Source: Multivorans sp965232105 (GTDB taxonomy: Bacteria > Acidobacteriota > Thermoanaerobaculia > Multivoradales > Multivoraceae). Taken from it: a DNA stretch of 64,000 nt. The stretch spans positions 3,534,001 to 3,598,000 of the forward strand of contig OZ246956.1 in the NCBI GenBank assembly GCA_965232105.1, in the 5' to 3' direction. Positions 1 to 11,250 of the stretch are shown here, one piece after another (positions within the stretch are counted from its first letter, which is position 1; every line of letters begins with the position of its first letter). The notes under the pieces are model-generated. The model worked only from the letters and a program-made list of their open reading frames with translations, had not been told where the DNA came from and searched no databases. The translations under genes were made by a program, and so were the position numbers.

Positions 1-2
1 AC

Positions 3-686
3 GCGCTCGACTCCGCAACCACGGCGGAGCTGCGCGACGCGGTGCGCCAGTCCGCTGCCGCGAACCCGCGGGTCCTGGTCGTCGCCGGGGACGGGGTCTT
101 CTGCGGCGGCGCCGACATCCGCGAAATGGAGGATCTCGATGCGGTCGCCGCGGAACGCTTCATCCGCGGACTGCACCGGGCGTTCCTGGCGATTCGGGAG
201 CATCCGGCGCCGGTCGTTGCCGGGGTTGGCGGAGCGGCCCTGGGCGCGGGCCTGGAACTCCTCGTCTCCTGCGACCTGTCCGTCGCCGCCGACGATGCGA
301 TCTTCGGGATGCCGGAGCCCCATGTCGGTCTGCCCTCGGTCATCGAGGCGGCCCTCTTGCCGGGCGTTGTCGGTCTTGTTCGCGCCCGCGAACTGCTGTT
401 CCTGGGCGATCCGATCGATGCCGCCGAGGCCGGGCGGATCGGGCTGGTCGGCGAGGTCGTTCCGGCCGCGGAGCTGGAGGCGGCAGTCGACGCCAAGGTC
501 GAGCGGCTGATGCGACTGAGCCCGGAGGCCCTGGCGCTGCAGAAGCGCCTGATCGGCCGCTGGCTCAACCTGTCGCTGGACGAGGCCGTGGAAGCAGGCG
601 TTTCCGCGTTCCGGGCCGCCTACGGCACGGACGCTCCCAGGAGGGAGATGGAGAAGTTCTGGCGGCGCCGATCGCAGAGCTCCTAG
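3..686 (+). CDS. Enoyl-CoA hydratase/isomerase family protein, 5' end outside the window
   Basis: Crotonase-fold protein that probably hydrates or isomerises an enoyl-CoA thioester in the cytoplasm. The frame is open to the left edge and reads ALDSATTAELRDAV before the first internal GTG at 42, which matches the usual crotonase N-terminus, so about 25 residues are missing. The oxyanion-hole segment FCGGADIREM and the later GMPEPHVGLPS segment, with the usual acidic residue, are visible. The C-terminal helix is complete. The TAG stop (684-686) is part of the CTAG duplicated by the IS element, so the insertion rebuilt the native stop. The exact substrate cannot be read from sequence. Confidence 0.88.
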   Translation, partial: ALDSATTAELRDAVRQSAAANPRVLVVAGDGVFCGGADIREMEDLDAVAAERFIRGLHRAFLAIREHPAPVVAGVGGAALGAGLELLVSCDLSVAADDAIFGMPEPHVGLPSVIEAALLPGVVGLVRARELLFLGDPIDAAEAGRIGLVGEVVPAAELEAAVDAKVERLMRLSPEALALQKRLIGRWLNLSLDEAVEAGVSAFRAAYGTDAPRREMEKFWRRRSQSS

Positions 687-700
687 CCCGCATGTTTCAC
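683..700 (+). repeat. Left terminal inverted repeat of the IS element
   Basis: The 18 bases CTAGCCCGCATGTTTCAC are the exact reverse complement of 2423-2440. The outer CTAG is itself palindromic and is probably the target site duplication, leaving a 14-base true inverted repeat. Confidence 0.92.
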
Positions 701-781
701 GGGGTGATTTGAGATCGGGCCTCTTCCCGCGGATAATTCAAGTGTTACGAAGCATTTGGACCATCCGCAGGAGTGAGACCC

Positions 782-2206
782 GTGATCACAGAGTGTACTC
801 GGTCGCAGCTTGAGTTCGGGTTCCACGGTCGTCGCCAGGTGACGGCCTGTTTCGACGGCGGCCGTTTGACGACGGAGGGCGGCGGGCTGCTGCTTCGGGA
901 GACGGACGCTCGCATCGGTCTGCTGGAGCGCATGGCGTCGTGTTTTCGGGACTACCGGAATCCATCGGCGGTGGAGCACACGGTTCAGGACCTGGTGTCT
1001 CAGCGGGTCTACGGTCTGGCTCTGGGCTACGAGGACCTGAATGATCACAATCAGCTTCGCCTTGACGCGTTCATGGCGCTGCTGGTGGGCAAGTCGGACA
1101 TCACGGGCGCCGATCGTCGTCGGGCGCGGGACAAGGGTCGCCCTCTGGCGAGCGCTTCCGGGTTGAATCGTCTGGAGCTGTCCCTGCCGGAGAAGGCTTC
1201 AGTGGACCGCTACAAGCGGATTCCCGCGGACAGTGCGGCCCTGGACCGTCTGTTGGTGGACCTGTTCCTGGAGGCTCATGATGAGGCGCCGGCGGAGATC
1301 GTGCTGGACCTCGACGCGACGGACGATCCTCTGCACGGGACCCAGGAGGGTCGGTTCTTCCACGGCTACTACCGGTGCTACTGCTACATGCCGCTGTACG
1401 CGTTCTGCGGCGAGCACCTGCTGCTGGCGCGTCTGCAGCGGTCGAATCAGGATGCCAGCGTCGGCACGATCCGCGAGTTGGCGCCGATCGTGGCCCGGAT
1501 TCGGGAGGCGTGGCCGGACACGCGGATCGTTCTGCGCGGCGACTCGGGCTTCTGCCGGGAGCGGATCATGGCCTGGTGCGAGGCGCAGGGGCTCTTCTAT
1601 GTGGTCGGCGTGGCGAAGAATCGGCGCCTTGCGAGGCGGCTCGCGAAGGCGCTTGCGAAGTCGCGGCGCCGATTTCATGCGACCGAAAAGGCCTCGCGGC
1701 GGTATCGGGAGTTCCGCTACCGGACCCGCTCCACCTGGTCCCGCAAGAGGCGAGTGGTGGGCAAGGCGGAATGGCTCGAAAAGGGCTCGAATCCTCGCTT
1801 CATCGTCTCCAATCTGCCGAGAAGCCGAGCCGGCAAGCAGCCGCTCTACGAGCAGCTCTACTGCGCCCGCGGAGACATGGAAAACCGCATCAAGGAGCAG
1901 CAACTCGACCTCTTCGCCGACCGCACCTCCACCGCCACCATGGCCGCCAATCAACTCCGACTCTACTTCTCCTCCTTCGCCTACGTCCTGCTTGCCGCCG
2001 TCCGACGGCTCGCTCTCGCAGGCACCAGCAAAGCCCGACTCCAGTGCGGCACCCTGCGCCTCCGCTTCCTCAAGATCGCCGCCCGAGTACGCATCACCCA
2101 CCGCCGCATCTGGATCCACCTGTCAAACGCCTTCCCCTGGCAGAACGACTTCGCCCAAGCCCTCGCAAACCTCCAACGAAAACCCCTCTACCACCCGCCG
2201 GCCTGA
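782..2206 (+). CDS. IS1380 family transposase
   Basis: DDE-type transposase of about 474 residues, a full family length. The N-terminus (LEFGFHGRRQVTACFDGG, then GGGLLLRETD) is typical of IS1380. Catalytic acidic residues are visible in LDLDATDDPLHG and LRGDSGFCRE, and the late glutamate in the ENRIKEQQLDLFADRTS block. A GTG start at 773 is possible, but AGGAG at 769-773 sits 8 bases before GTG 782, so that start is preferred. No frameshift or stop interrupts the gene, so it is probably active. Confidence 0.92.
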   Translation: MITECTRSQLEFGFHGRRQVTACFDGGRLTTEGGGLLLRETDARIGLLERMASCFRDYRNPSAVEHTVQDLVSQRVYGLALGYEDLNDHNQLRLDAFMALLVGKSDITGADRRRARDKGRPLASASGLNRLELSLPEKASVDRYKRIPADSAALDRLLVDLFLEAHDEAPAEIVLDLDATDDPLHGTQEGRFFHGYYRCYCYMPLYAFCGEHLLLARLQRSNQDASVGTIRELAPIVARIREAWPDTRIVLRGDSGFCRERIMAWCEAQGLFYVVGVAKNRRLARRLAKALAKSRRRFHATEKASRRYREFRYRTRSTWSRKRRVVGKAEWLEKGSNPRFIVSNLPRSRAGKQPLYEQLYCARGDMENRIKEQQLDLFADRTSTATMAANQLRLYFSSFAYVLLAAVRRLALAGTSKARLQCGTLRLRFLKIAARVRITHRRIWIHLSNAFPWQNDFAQALANLQRKPLYHPPA

Positions 2207-2422
2207 GACCGGACGAGAAACCCGACACCACAACACGCCGCCTCGCATCGACTCCACGCCGGAGTGCGCCCGAAGACCGACCGGACGCGCTGACTCAACC
2301 TCCTCCGACGCCTCGATCCGCCAACTCCAACCCCACAGGCCTCCTGCCGAGCCTCCGACAGACCGAGGAACCGCCATCAAGAGGGCTTCCCGGCTTTAAG
2401 ACCCCACACTGATGCAGCGTCG

Positions 2423-2440
2423 GTGAAACATGCGGGCTAG
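2423..2440 (-). repeat. Right terminal inverted repeat of the IS element
   Basis: The bases GTGAAACATGCGGGCTAG pair perfectly with 683-700. The stretch between the transposase stop (2206) and this repeat has no credible gene. Confidence 0.92.
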
Positions 2441-2472
2441 CCGACCGTCTCGCAGTCCAACGGCAGGCGCCT

Positions 2473-2580
2473 CCACTGGGTACAGGTGCGCCAACGTGGC
2501 ATCCGTGCGCCCGATGACAGGCGCACGGACTGGTTCACGGTAGCGCGGGGCCGCGCCCCCCGGGTTCCGGTCGGCTTTCC
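2473..2580 (+). repeat. Dispersed double-hairpin repeat, copy A
   Basis: First of several copies of a roughly 100-base intergenic element. It contains a perfect 9-bp stem (2503-2511 with 2520-2528, loop CGATGACA) and then a second GC-rich inverted repeat (GCGGGGCCGCGCC) before a CCGGGTTCCGG tail. The same order of parts is found at about 11.29 and 19.36 kb. It lies between the IS element and the 3' end of the GST gene. Confidence 0.75.
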
Positions 2581-2587
2581 GGAGGGA

Positions 2588-3586
2588 TCAGGCGGCCAGC
2601 CACCGCAGGCAGCCGGTCGACTCCAGGACCGCGTCGATCTCGCCGCGTTCCGGGAGTTCGGCGTACTTGCCGCGCAGTGCGGCCAGCGACCTGGCGTGGT
2701 ACTTCTGCGGTTTCTGTGTCCACTCGCCGCTGGCGAGGTCGACGGTGAACTCTTCCTGGCCGCCGGCGATGGCCTTCGCGTTGGCGACGCTCCAGGGCAG
2801 GAAGAGGCCGCCCACCTGCCGCTCGAGCAGGGGCGTCAAGGTCGGCGCCAGGGACGCCCAGTCCTCGAAGTCGCCGTTCGCCGTCGGGTCGACGAGGCGC
2901 TTGACCCAGGCCACGGTCCGAGGGGCCCGTTCCTCGAGCAGGCGGCCGGCCGTTGGATCGGTCCACGCCTGGTGGATCTGGAAGCCGGCGCCGAAGTCGC
3001 CGAAGGCAGGACGGCCGCCGAACAGGTAGTCCCGGCCGTCGAGATGAGTCTCGATCAGATCGACCGCGTCCTGGAACGACTGCTCGATCTGGGGCGCGGT
3101 CTGCTCGTTCGAGCCGACGAACCAGACCCTGGGCACCATCCGCTCGCGGACCTGCGCGGTCATCGCCTTGAGAGTGTCCTCGTCGGCGTCGGGATTCATG
3201 CCCTGGGCGATGCGCCGGGCGCCCGCCTCCTGGTCCGCCGGCCGGGCCCAGCGGAAATGGAACATCCACTTGTTGCCCCATTCGTCGCCGAACTCCTCGA
3301 GCAGCACGGAGACGAAGGCCGCGGTCGGGTCCGGTGGATGGATCGACGGCGCCGGGTACTCGGCCTCCATCGCCTCGAGGATCGGCGTCGAGTCCTGCAT
3401 GCCGCGGTCGTCCGGCGTGATGACCAGCGGCACGAGGGGAAGCTTCGCGTAGCGCTTGAACTCGTCCTGGTTTGCCGGGCCGCGGCGCAACCACTCATGG
3501 GGGATGTTCTTGTACCGGAAGTACGAACGCACCTTGATCGAGTACGGGGACAGTTCGGCGCCGAAAATTCGGTAGGGTCGGACCAT
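2588..3586 (-). CDS. Glutathione S-transferase family protein
   Basis: Cytosolic GST-like protein of 332 residues, longer than a classical GST (about 210). The thioredoxin-fold start (RIFGAELSPYSIKVRSYFRYKNIPHEW) and the cis-proline region with the following acidic-Ser motif (LPLVPLVI, then MQDSTPILEAME) are visible. The all-alpha C-terminal domain includes GRDYLFGGRPAFGDFGAGFQIHQAW. The serine of SPYS is the likely glutathione-contacting residue. A C-terminal extension after about residue 260 is unusual. The gene is divergent from recQ with 97-133 bases between starts. Substrate unknown. Confidence 0.85.
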   Translation of the reverse strand: MVRPYRIFGAELSPYSIKVRSYFRYKNIPHEWLRRGPANQDEFKRYAKLPLVPLVITPDDRGMQDSTPILEAMEAEYPAPSIHPPDPTAAFVSVLLEEFGDEWGNKWMFHFRWARPADQEAGARRIAQGMNPDADEDTLKAMTAQVRERMVPRVWFVGSNEQTAPQIEQSFQDAVDLIETHLDGRDYLFGGRPAFGDFGAGFQIHQAWTDPTAGRLLEERAPRTVAWVKRLVDPTANGDFEDWASLAPTLTPLLERQVGGLFLPWSVANAKAIAGGQEEFTVDLASGEWTQKPQKYHARSLAALRGKYAELPERGEIDAVLESTGCLRWLAA

Positions 3587-3719
3587 TGGCGGAAGCCTCC
3601 TGGAGGGGAGTCGTTGTCAGACGGAGGCTGATGCTAGGAGGCTGCGCACCAGAACGCAACGAGTTCTCCGGCGCGACCTGCTGGTGAGTTGGCGACCCCA
3701 GGGAAGGACTGACGACGGC

Positions 3720-5747
<2,028 letters not shown>

Positions 5748-5760
5748 CACAATCCCCCGC

Positions 5761-7236
<1,476 letters not shown>

Positions 7237-7285
7237 CAGGCGCGGATGGCACGCCGGCGCACCCGGTTCCTGCGGCGCAAGCCCC

Positions 7286-8872
7286 TCAGTTGATGCCGCG
7301 CTCCTTGCCTTCCCAGTAGGGGGCGCGGAGTTCGCGCTTCAGCACCTTCATCGCACCTGAGAGCGGTAGCGGCTCGGCCCGGAACTCGACCGACTTGGGG
7401 ACCTTGTAGCCGGCGATCGACTCGCGGGCGTGGCTGATGATCGAGGCTTCGGCGCCCTCGTCGACATCGGCGCCCTCCTTGGGCACGACGATCGCGTGGA
7501 CCTGCTCGCCCCAGACGTCGTGGGGGACGCCGATCACCGCGACCTGGCCGACGACGGGGTGGGTCGAGATCGCGCTCTCGACCTCGGCGGAGTACACGTT
7601 CTCGCCGCCGGAGACGATCATGTCCTTGACCCGGTCGACCAGGAACAGGTAGCCCTCTTCGTCCAGGTAGCCGGCGTCGCCGGTGTGGTACCAGCCGCCC
7701 TGGAACGCCTCCTCGGTCGCTTCCGGCTTGTTCCAGTACTCCGTCATGTAGTTGCCGCCCTTGGCGCAGACCTCGCCGACCTCGCCGCTCGGCAGCTCGT
7801 TGCCGTCCTCGTCCTGGATCGAGAGCACTACGCCGGGCACGGCGCGTCCGACCGAACGCAGGCGGTCACCGCCGACCTTGTGGTCCTCCGCGTCGAGCAC
7901 GGTGAGTAGTGACGAACTCTCCGTCATCCCGTAGCCCTGTCCGATCTCCATCTCCGGGAACAGGGTCAGCAGCCGGTCGAGCAGGGCCGCCGGCATCGGC
8001 GAGGCGCCGTAGCCGAGGTTGCGCAGGGAAGCGAGCTTCTCCGGCGAGAAGTCCGGGTGGCTCATCAACATGTGGATCATCGTCGGCACCATGGTGGTCG
8101 TGGTGACCTGGTACTTCTCGATCAGCGCGATGGCCGCGCCGGGGTCGAACATCGGCATCAGGACGAACTTGCCGCCGAAGGTCTGGGTCGCGACGACGCC
8201 GACCATGGACGCGGCATGGAAGATCGGCGTCTGCAGCAGCGCAACGCCGTCGGAAAGCTGCGGGAAGCGCATGATCCCGTGGTACGTGTTCAGGATCTCG
8301 GCGCGCTGGTTGCAGAGAACGCCCTTGGGCAGGCCGGTTGTGCCGCCGGTGTACATCAGGACGACGGAATCCGTTTCCTCCGGTTCGTCGGGCAGAACGG
8401 GGTCGCTGCCTGCGATCAGGTCCTCGTACCGGAGGTCGTGGGGGACGTCCGTATCGTCGTCACCGCCGATCAGGACCGTGCGGCGGACCGTGCATTCGTC
8501 GCCCGCGAGCTCCATCGCCTGGGCGAACAGGGGCGCGAAGGTCTTGTCGACGAACACGACTTCGGTGCCCGAGTCGCGGACGATGTAGTCGAGTTCCTTG
8601 CCGGCCAGGCGCAGGTTCAGGGGGTTGATCACGCCGGCACCCAGGTACGCCGCGTGGTACAGCTCGACGTACTCGTGGCAGGTGAGCGCCATGACGGCGA
8701 AGCGATCCGCACGGCCGACGCCGAGTTCGCCGTCCAGGGCCGCGCACAGGCGCATCGTGCGGTCGGCGTGCTCGCCGAAGGTCGCGCTGTAGGCGCCGTC
8801 GATGATCGACTCCTTGTTCGCCAGGTGGTTCATCGCCGGGACGAAGAGCCGATGGAAGATGAGTTCCTTCAT
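7286..8872 (-). CDS. AMP-dependent acyl-CoA synthetase/ligase
   Basis: ANL-superfamily enzyme that activates a carboxylic acid to the acyl-AMP and then the CoA thioester. The phosphate loop YTGGTTGLPKGV, the GYGMTESS motif, the hinge region YHTGDAGYLDEEGY with DRVKDMIVSGGENVYSAEVE, and the late catalytic lysine in LSGAMKVLKREL are all present. The 528 residues are full length. The gene follows the F420-type oxidoreductase on the same strand after 25 bases with AAGAAAGG upstream, so the two are probably one operon. Together with the nearby CoA-transferases this suggests breakdown of an unusual carboxylic acid; the substrate is not known. Confidence 0.93.
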   Translation of the reverse strand: MKELIFHRLFVPAMNHLANKESIIDGAYSATFGEHADRTMRLCAALDGELGVGRADRFAVMALTCHEYVELYHAAYLGAGVINPLNLRLAGKELDYIVRDSGTEVVFVDKTFAPLFAQAMELAGDECTVRRTVLIGGDDDTDVPHDLRYEDLIAGSDPVLPDEPEETDSVVLMYTGGTTGLPKGVLCNQRAEILNTYHGIMRFPQLSDGVALLQTPIFHAASMVGVVATQTFGGKFVLMPMFDPGAAIALIEKYQVTTTTMVPTMIHMLMSHPDFSPEKLASLRNLGYGASPMPAALLDRLLTLFPEMEIGQGYGMTESSSLLTVLDAEDHKVGGDRLRSVGRAVPGVVLSIQDEDGNELPSGEVGEVCAKGGNYMTEYWNKPEATEEAFQGGWYHTGDAGYLDEEGYLFLVDRVKDMIVSGGENVYSAEVESAISTHPVVGQVAVIGVPHDVWGEQVHAIVVPKEGADVDEGAEASIISHARESIAGYKVPKSVEFRAEPLPLSGAMKVLKRELRAPYWEGKERGIN

Positions 8873-8897
8873 GGGGCGCCTTTCTTGGGAACGTTCT

Positions 8898-9905
8898 TCA
8901 GTTCGCCGACAGGGCGGCGATTACGTTGCGCTGGGTCTGTCCGTCGAGAAAGCGCAGGGAGGGGCTGATGCGGTCCACCACGTCACCGTAGCGCGAGAGG
9001 ACACCCGCGGCGATGCTGTCCGGCTCGCCGACGACGGCGAAGGCGTCGAGCATCTCGTCCGTGATGAGAAGGCCCATCTCGTCCCACTGACCCTGCTTGG
9101 ACATCCGGTTCAGTTCGAGTTGCAGCTCGCCCCAGCCTTCGGACTCGAGCACCGGGCGGTAGGCGGGAGTCGAACCGTAGAAGGAGATCTGCTTCTTGAC
9201 CGCTTGCTTCGTCGCCTCGAAGGTCTTCTCGTCGTGGCCGGAGACGATGAAGCCGGGGTAGGTGATCTGGAAGTCGGAGCGGTCGCGGCCGGCGGTTGCG
9301 AGGCCGCGCTCGATGGCCGGCAGCGTTGTGTCGCGCATGTAGGACTGGGTCGTGAACGGGTGGACGATCAGACCGTCCGCCACCTCGCCCGCTACCTCGG
9401 TCATCAGCGGTCCGACCGCGGCGAGGAACACCCTGGGCGGGCCGTACTCGCTGTCCGTCGGCGTGAACATCGGCGTCATCAGGGTGTGGGAGTAGAAGTC
9501 GCCCTGGAAGCGCAGCCGTTCGCCCTCGTACCAGTTGGCCCAGATGGCCCGCATCGCCAGGATCATCTCCCGCATGCGCGCCGCCGGGCTCGACCAGGGC
9601 ATGCTGAACCGCTTCGTGATGTGGGGACGGATCTGCGATCCAAGGCCGAGGATGAAACGGCCCCGGGAGTAGGCGTTCAGGTCGTGGCCGACATTCGCGA
9701 GCGTCATCGGGCTGCGCGCGAAGGCGACGGCGATCGAGGTCATCAGCTCGATCCGTTCGCTGTGTTCGGCGGCCAGCACGAGGGGGAAGAAGGGGTCGTG
9801 GGCCGTTTCCGCCGTCATCGCGGCCGCGAAGCCGGCCTCTTCGAGTTCCCTGATCCGACTCGGTACTTCGTGTAGATCGCTGGGCAGTCCGCCGTCTACC
9901 TTCAT
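8898..9905 (-). CDS. LLM class F420-dependent oxidoreductase
   Basis: Luciferase-like TIM-barrel flavin/F420 oxidoreductase of 335 residues. The frame stays open far upstream, antisense to the CoA-transferase, but family homology begins at MKVDGGLPSD, so ATG 9903-9905 is chosen. Family blocks seen include AETAHDPFFPLVLAAEH, a nonprolyl-bulge region ELMTSIAVAFARSP, and YSRGRFILGLGSQIRPH. It looks like the TIGR03617-type subfamily. It is the first gene of a two-gene unit with the acyl-CoA ligase and is divergent from a CaiB-type transferase. Confidence 0.9.
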   Translation of the reverse strand: MKVDGGLPSDLHEVPSRIRELEEAGFAAAMTAETAHDPFFPLVLAAEHSERIELMTSIAVAFARSPMTLANVGHDLNAYSRGRFILGLGSQIRPHITKRFSMPWSSPAARMREMILAMRAIWANWYEGERLRFQGDFYSHTLMTPMFTPTDSEYGPPRVFLAAVGPLMTEVAGEVADGLIVHPFTTQSYMRDTTLPAIERGLATAGRDRSDFQITYPGFIVSGHDEKTFEATKQAVKKQISFYGSTPAYRPVLESEGWGELQLELNRMSKQGQWDEMGLLITDEMLDAFAVVGEPDSIAAGVLSRYGDVVDRISPSLRFLDGQTQRNVIAALSAN

Positions 9906-10034
9906 CTCTGTCTCCAGGCAGTTGTTCGAGGGTGGCGCGCGAGTATAGAGGAGGCAGACGCTTGCTACGATCCCGCCTTCCTTCGCAGAGATCCGCTTCC
10001 CGTTACCCGCGTTTCCGATCCCTTGGGAGACCGC

Positions 10035-11249
10035 ATGCATCAGGTGCTCGCCGGCGTTCGCGTTCTGGATTTCGGTCGCTACATCGCCGGCCCCTTCTGT
10101 GCCGCCCTGCTCGGTGATCTCGGCGCCGACGTGATCCGCATCGAGAAGGTGCGGGGCAGCGAGGACCGCTTCATCGCGCCGATCACGCCTACCGGCGAGG
10201 GCGGCATGTTCCTGCAGATGAACCGGAACAAGCGGTCGTTGACGCTCAATCCGATGAAGCCGGCGGGCCGCGAGATCGTCTGCAAGCTGGTCGCGACCGC
10301 CGATGTCGTGGTCGCCAACCTGCCGCCGGCGACGCTCGAGGCGATGGGTCTCGACCTGGAGAGTCTGCGCGAGGTGAAGGAGGACGTCATCCTCACCACG
10401 GTGTCCGCCTACGGTCGAGGGGGGCCCTACAGCGATCGCGTGGGGTTCGACGGCATCGGTCAGGTCATGTCGGGAATCGCCTACATGACCGGCGACCCGG
10501 ATCGTCCCCGGCGCGCGGCGGCGCCCTTCGTCGACTTCGGGACCGCGCTCTCCTGCGCCTACGGCACGCTCGCGGCGCTGATGGCCCGGCAGCAGACCGG
10601 CAAGGGCCAGATGGTGGAAGGAGCGCTGCTCAAGACGGCGCTGATGATGGGGAACAGCAACCTGATCGAGCAGGCGGTGATCCAGCGGGACCGCCAGCCG
10701 ACGGGCAACCGTGGCCAGACCTCGGCGCCGTCCGACCTCTACCGGACCGCCGACGGTTGGATTCTGTGTTCGGTGATCGGCGAGCCCCTGTTCAGGCGCT
10801 GGGTCGAGTTGATCGCCTCGGACAACGGCGGGGCAGCCGGCGGCGAGGAGATCGACTGGCTGAATGATCCCCGCTTCGCCGACGATCTCGCACGCGGCGA
10901 CAACGCCGGGCCGATCGGCGAACGGATGAACGCCTGGTGCGCTTCCCGCTCGACGGCCGAAGCCGTCGATGCGTTGAACGGGGCGATGATCCCCTCGGCC
11001 CCTGCCTACTCGATGCAGCAGACGCTCGATGACCCGCACATCGCCGAGGTCGAGTCGTTCGTCGACCTGGAGTACCCGGGCATGGCGCGGCCGGCCCCGG
11101 TGGCCCGGCCCTCGGTACGGCTCACCGAGACGCCGGCGACCATCCGCCACCGGGCGCCGACCCTGGGTGAGCACACGGACGAGATTCTGGGTGCCCTCGG
11201 CTACAGCAATGAAGAAATCGCCGCATTCAGGGCGGAACGGGTTGTGTAG
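10035..11249 (+). CDS. CaiB/BaiF family III CoA-transferase
   Basis: Moves CoA between carboxylic acids through an aspartyl-CoA intermediate. The N-terminal LAGVRVLDFGRYIAGPFCAALLGDLGADVIRIE block is characteristic. The aspartate in PFVDFGTA is residue 168 with the ATG 10035 start and matches the catalytic Asp169 of formyl-CoA transferase. The 404 residues are full length. TTG 10023 upstream is a weaker start. It is divergent from the F420-type oxidoreductase, with 129 bases between the two start codons. Substrate is not deducible. Confidence 0.92.
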   Translation: MHQVLAGVRVLDFGRYIAGPFCAALLGDLGADVIRIEKVRGSEDRFIAPITPTGEGGMFLQMNRNKRSLTLNPMKPAGREIVCKLVATADVVVANLPPATLEAMGLDLESLREVKEDVILTTVSAYGRGGPYSDRVGFDGIGQVMSGIAYMTGDPDRPRRAAAPFVDFGTALSCAYGTLAALMARQQTGKGQMVEGALLKTALMMGNSNLIEQAVIQRDRQPTGNRGQTSAPSDLYRTADGWILCSVIGEPLFRRWVELIASDNGGAAGGEEIDWLNDPRFADDLARGDNAGPIGERMNAWCASRSTAEAVDALNGAMIPSAPAYSMQQTLDDPHIAEVESFVDLEYPGMARPAPVARPSVRLTETPATIRHRAPTLGEHTDEILGALGYSNEEIAAFRAERVV

Positions 11250-11250
11250 C

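Larger units (their letters stand above)
683..2440 (+). mobile_element. Complete IS1380-type insertion sequence
   Basis: The element is bounded by perfect 18-base inverted repeats at 683-700 and 2423-2440; each outer end is CTAG, so the outer four bases are probably the target duplication and the element proper is about 687-2436. It carries one transposase gene (782-2206) that fills most of its length, which is normal for IS1380 family elements (about 1.6-2 kb). The intact ends and intact transposase suggest a recent insertion. It lies exactly at the stop codon of the enoyl-CoA hydratase gene. Confidence 0.9.
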
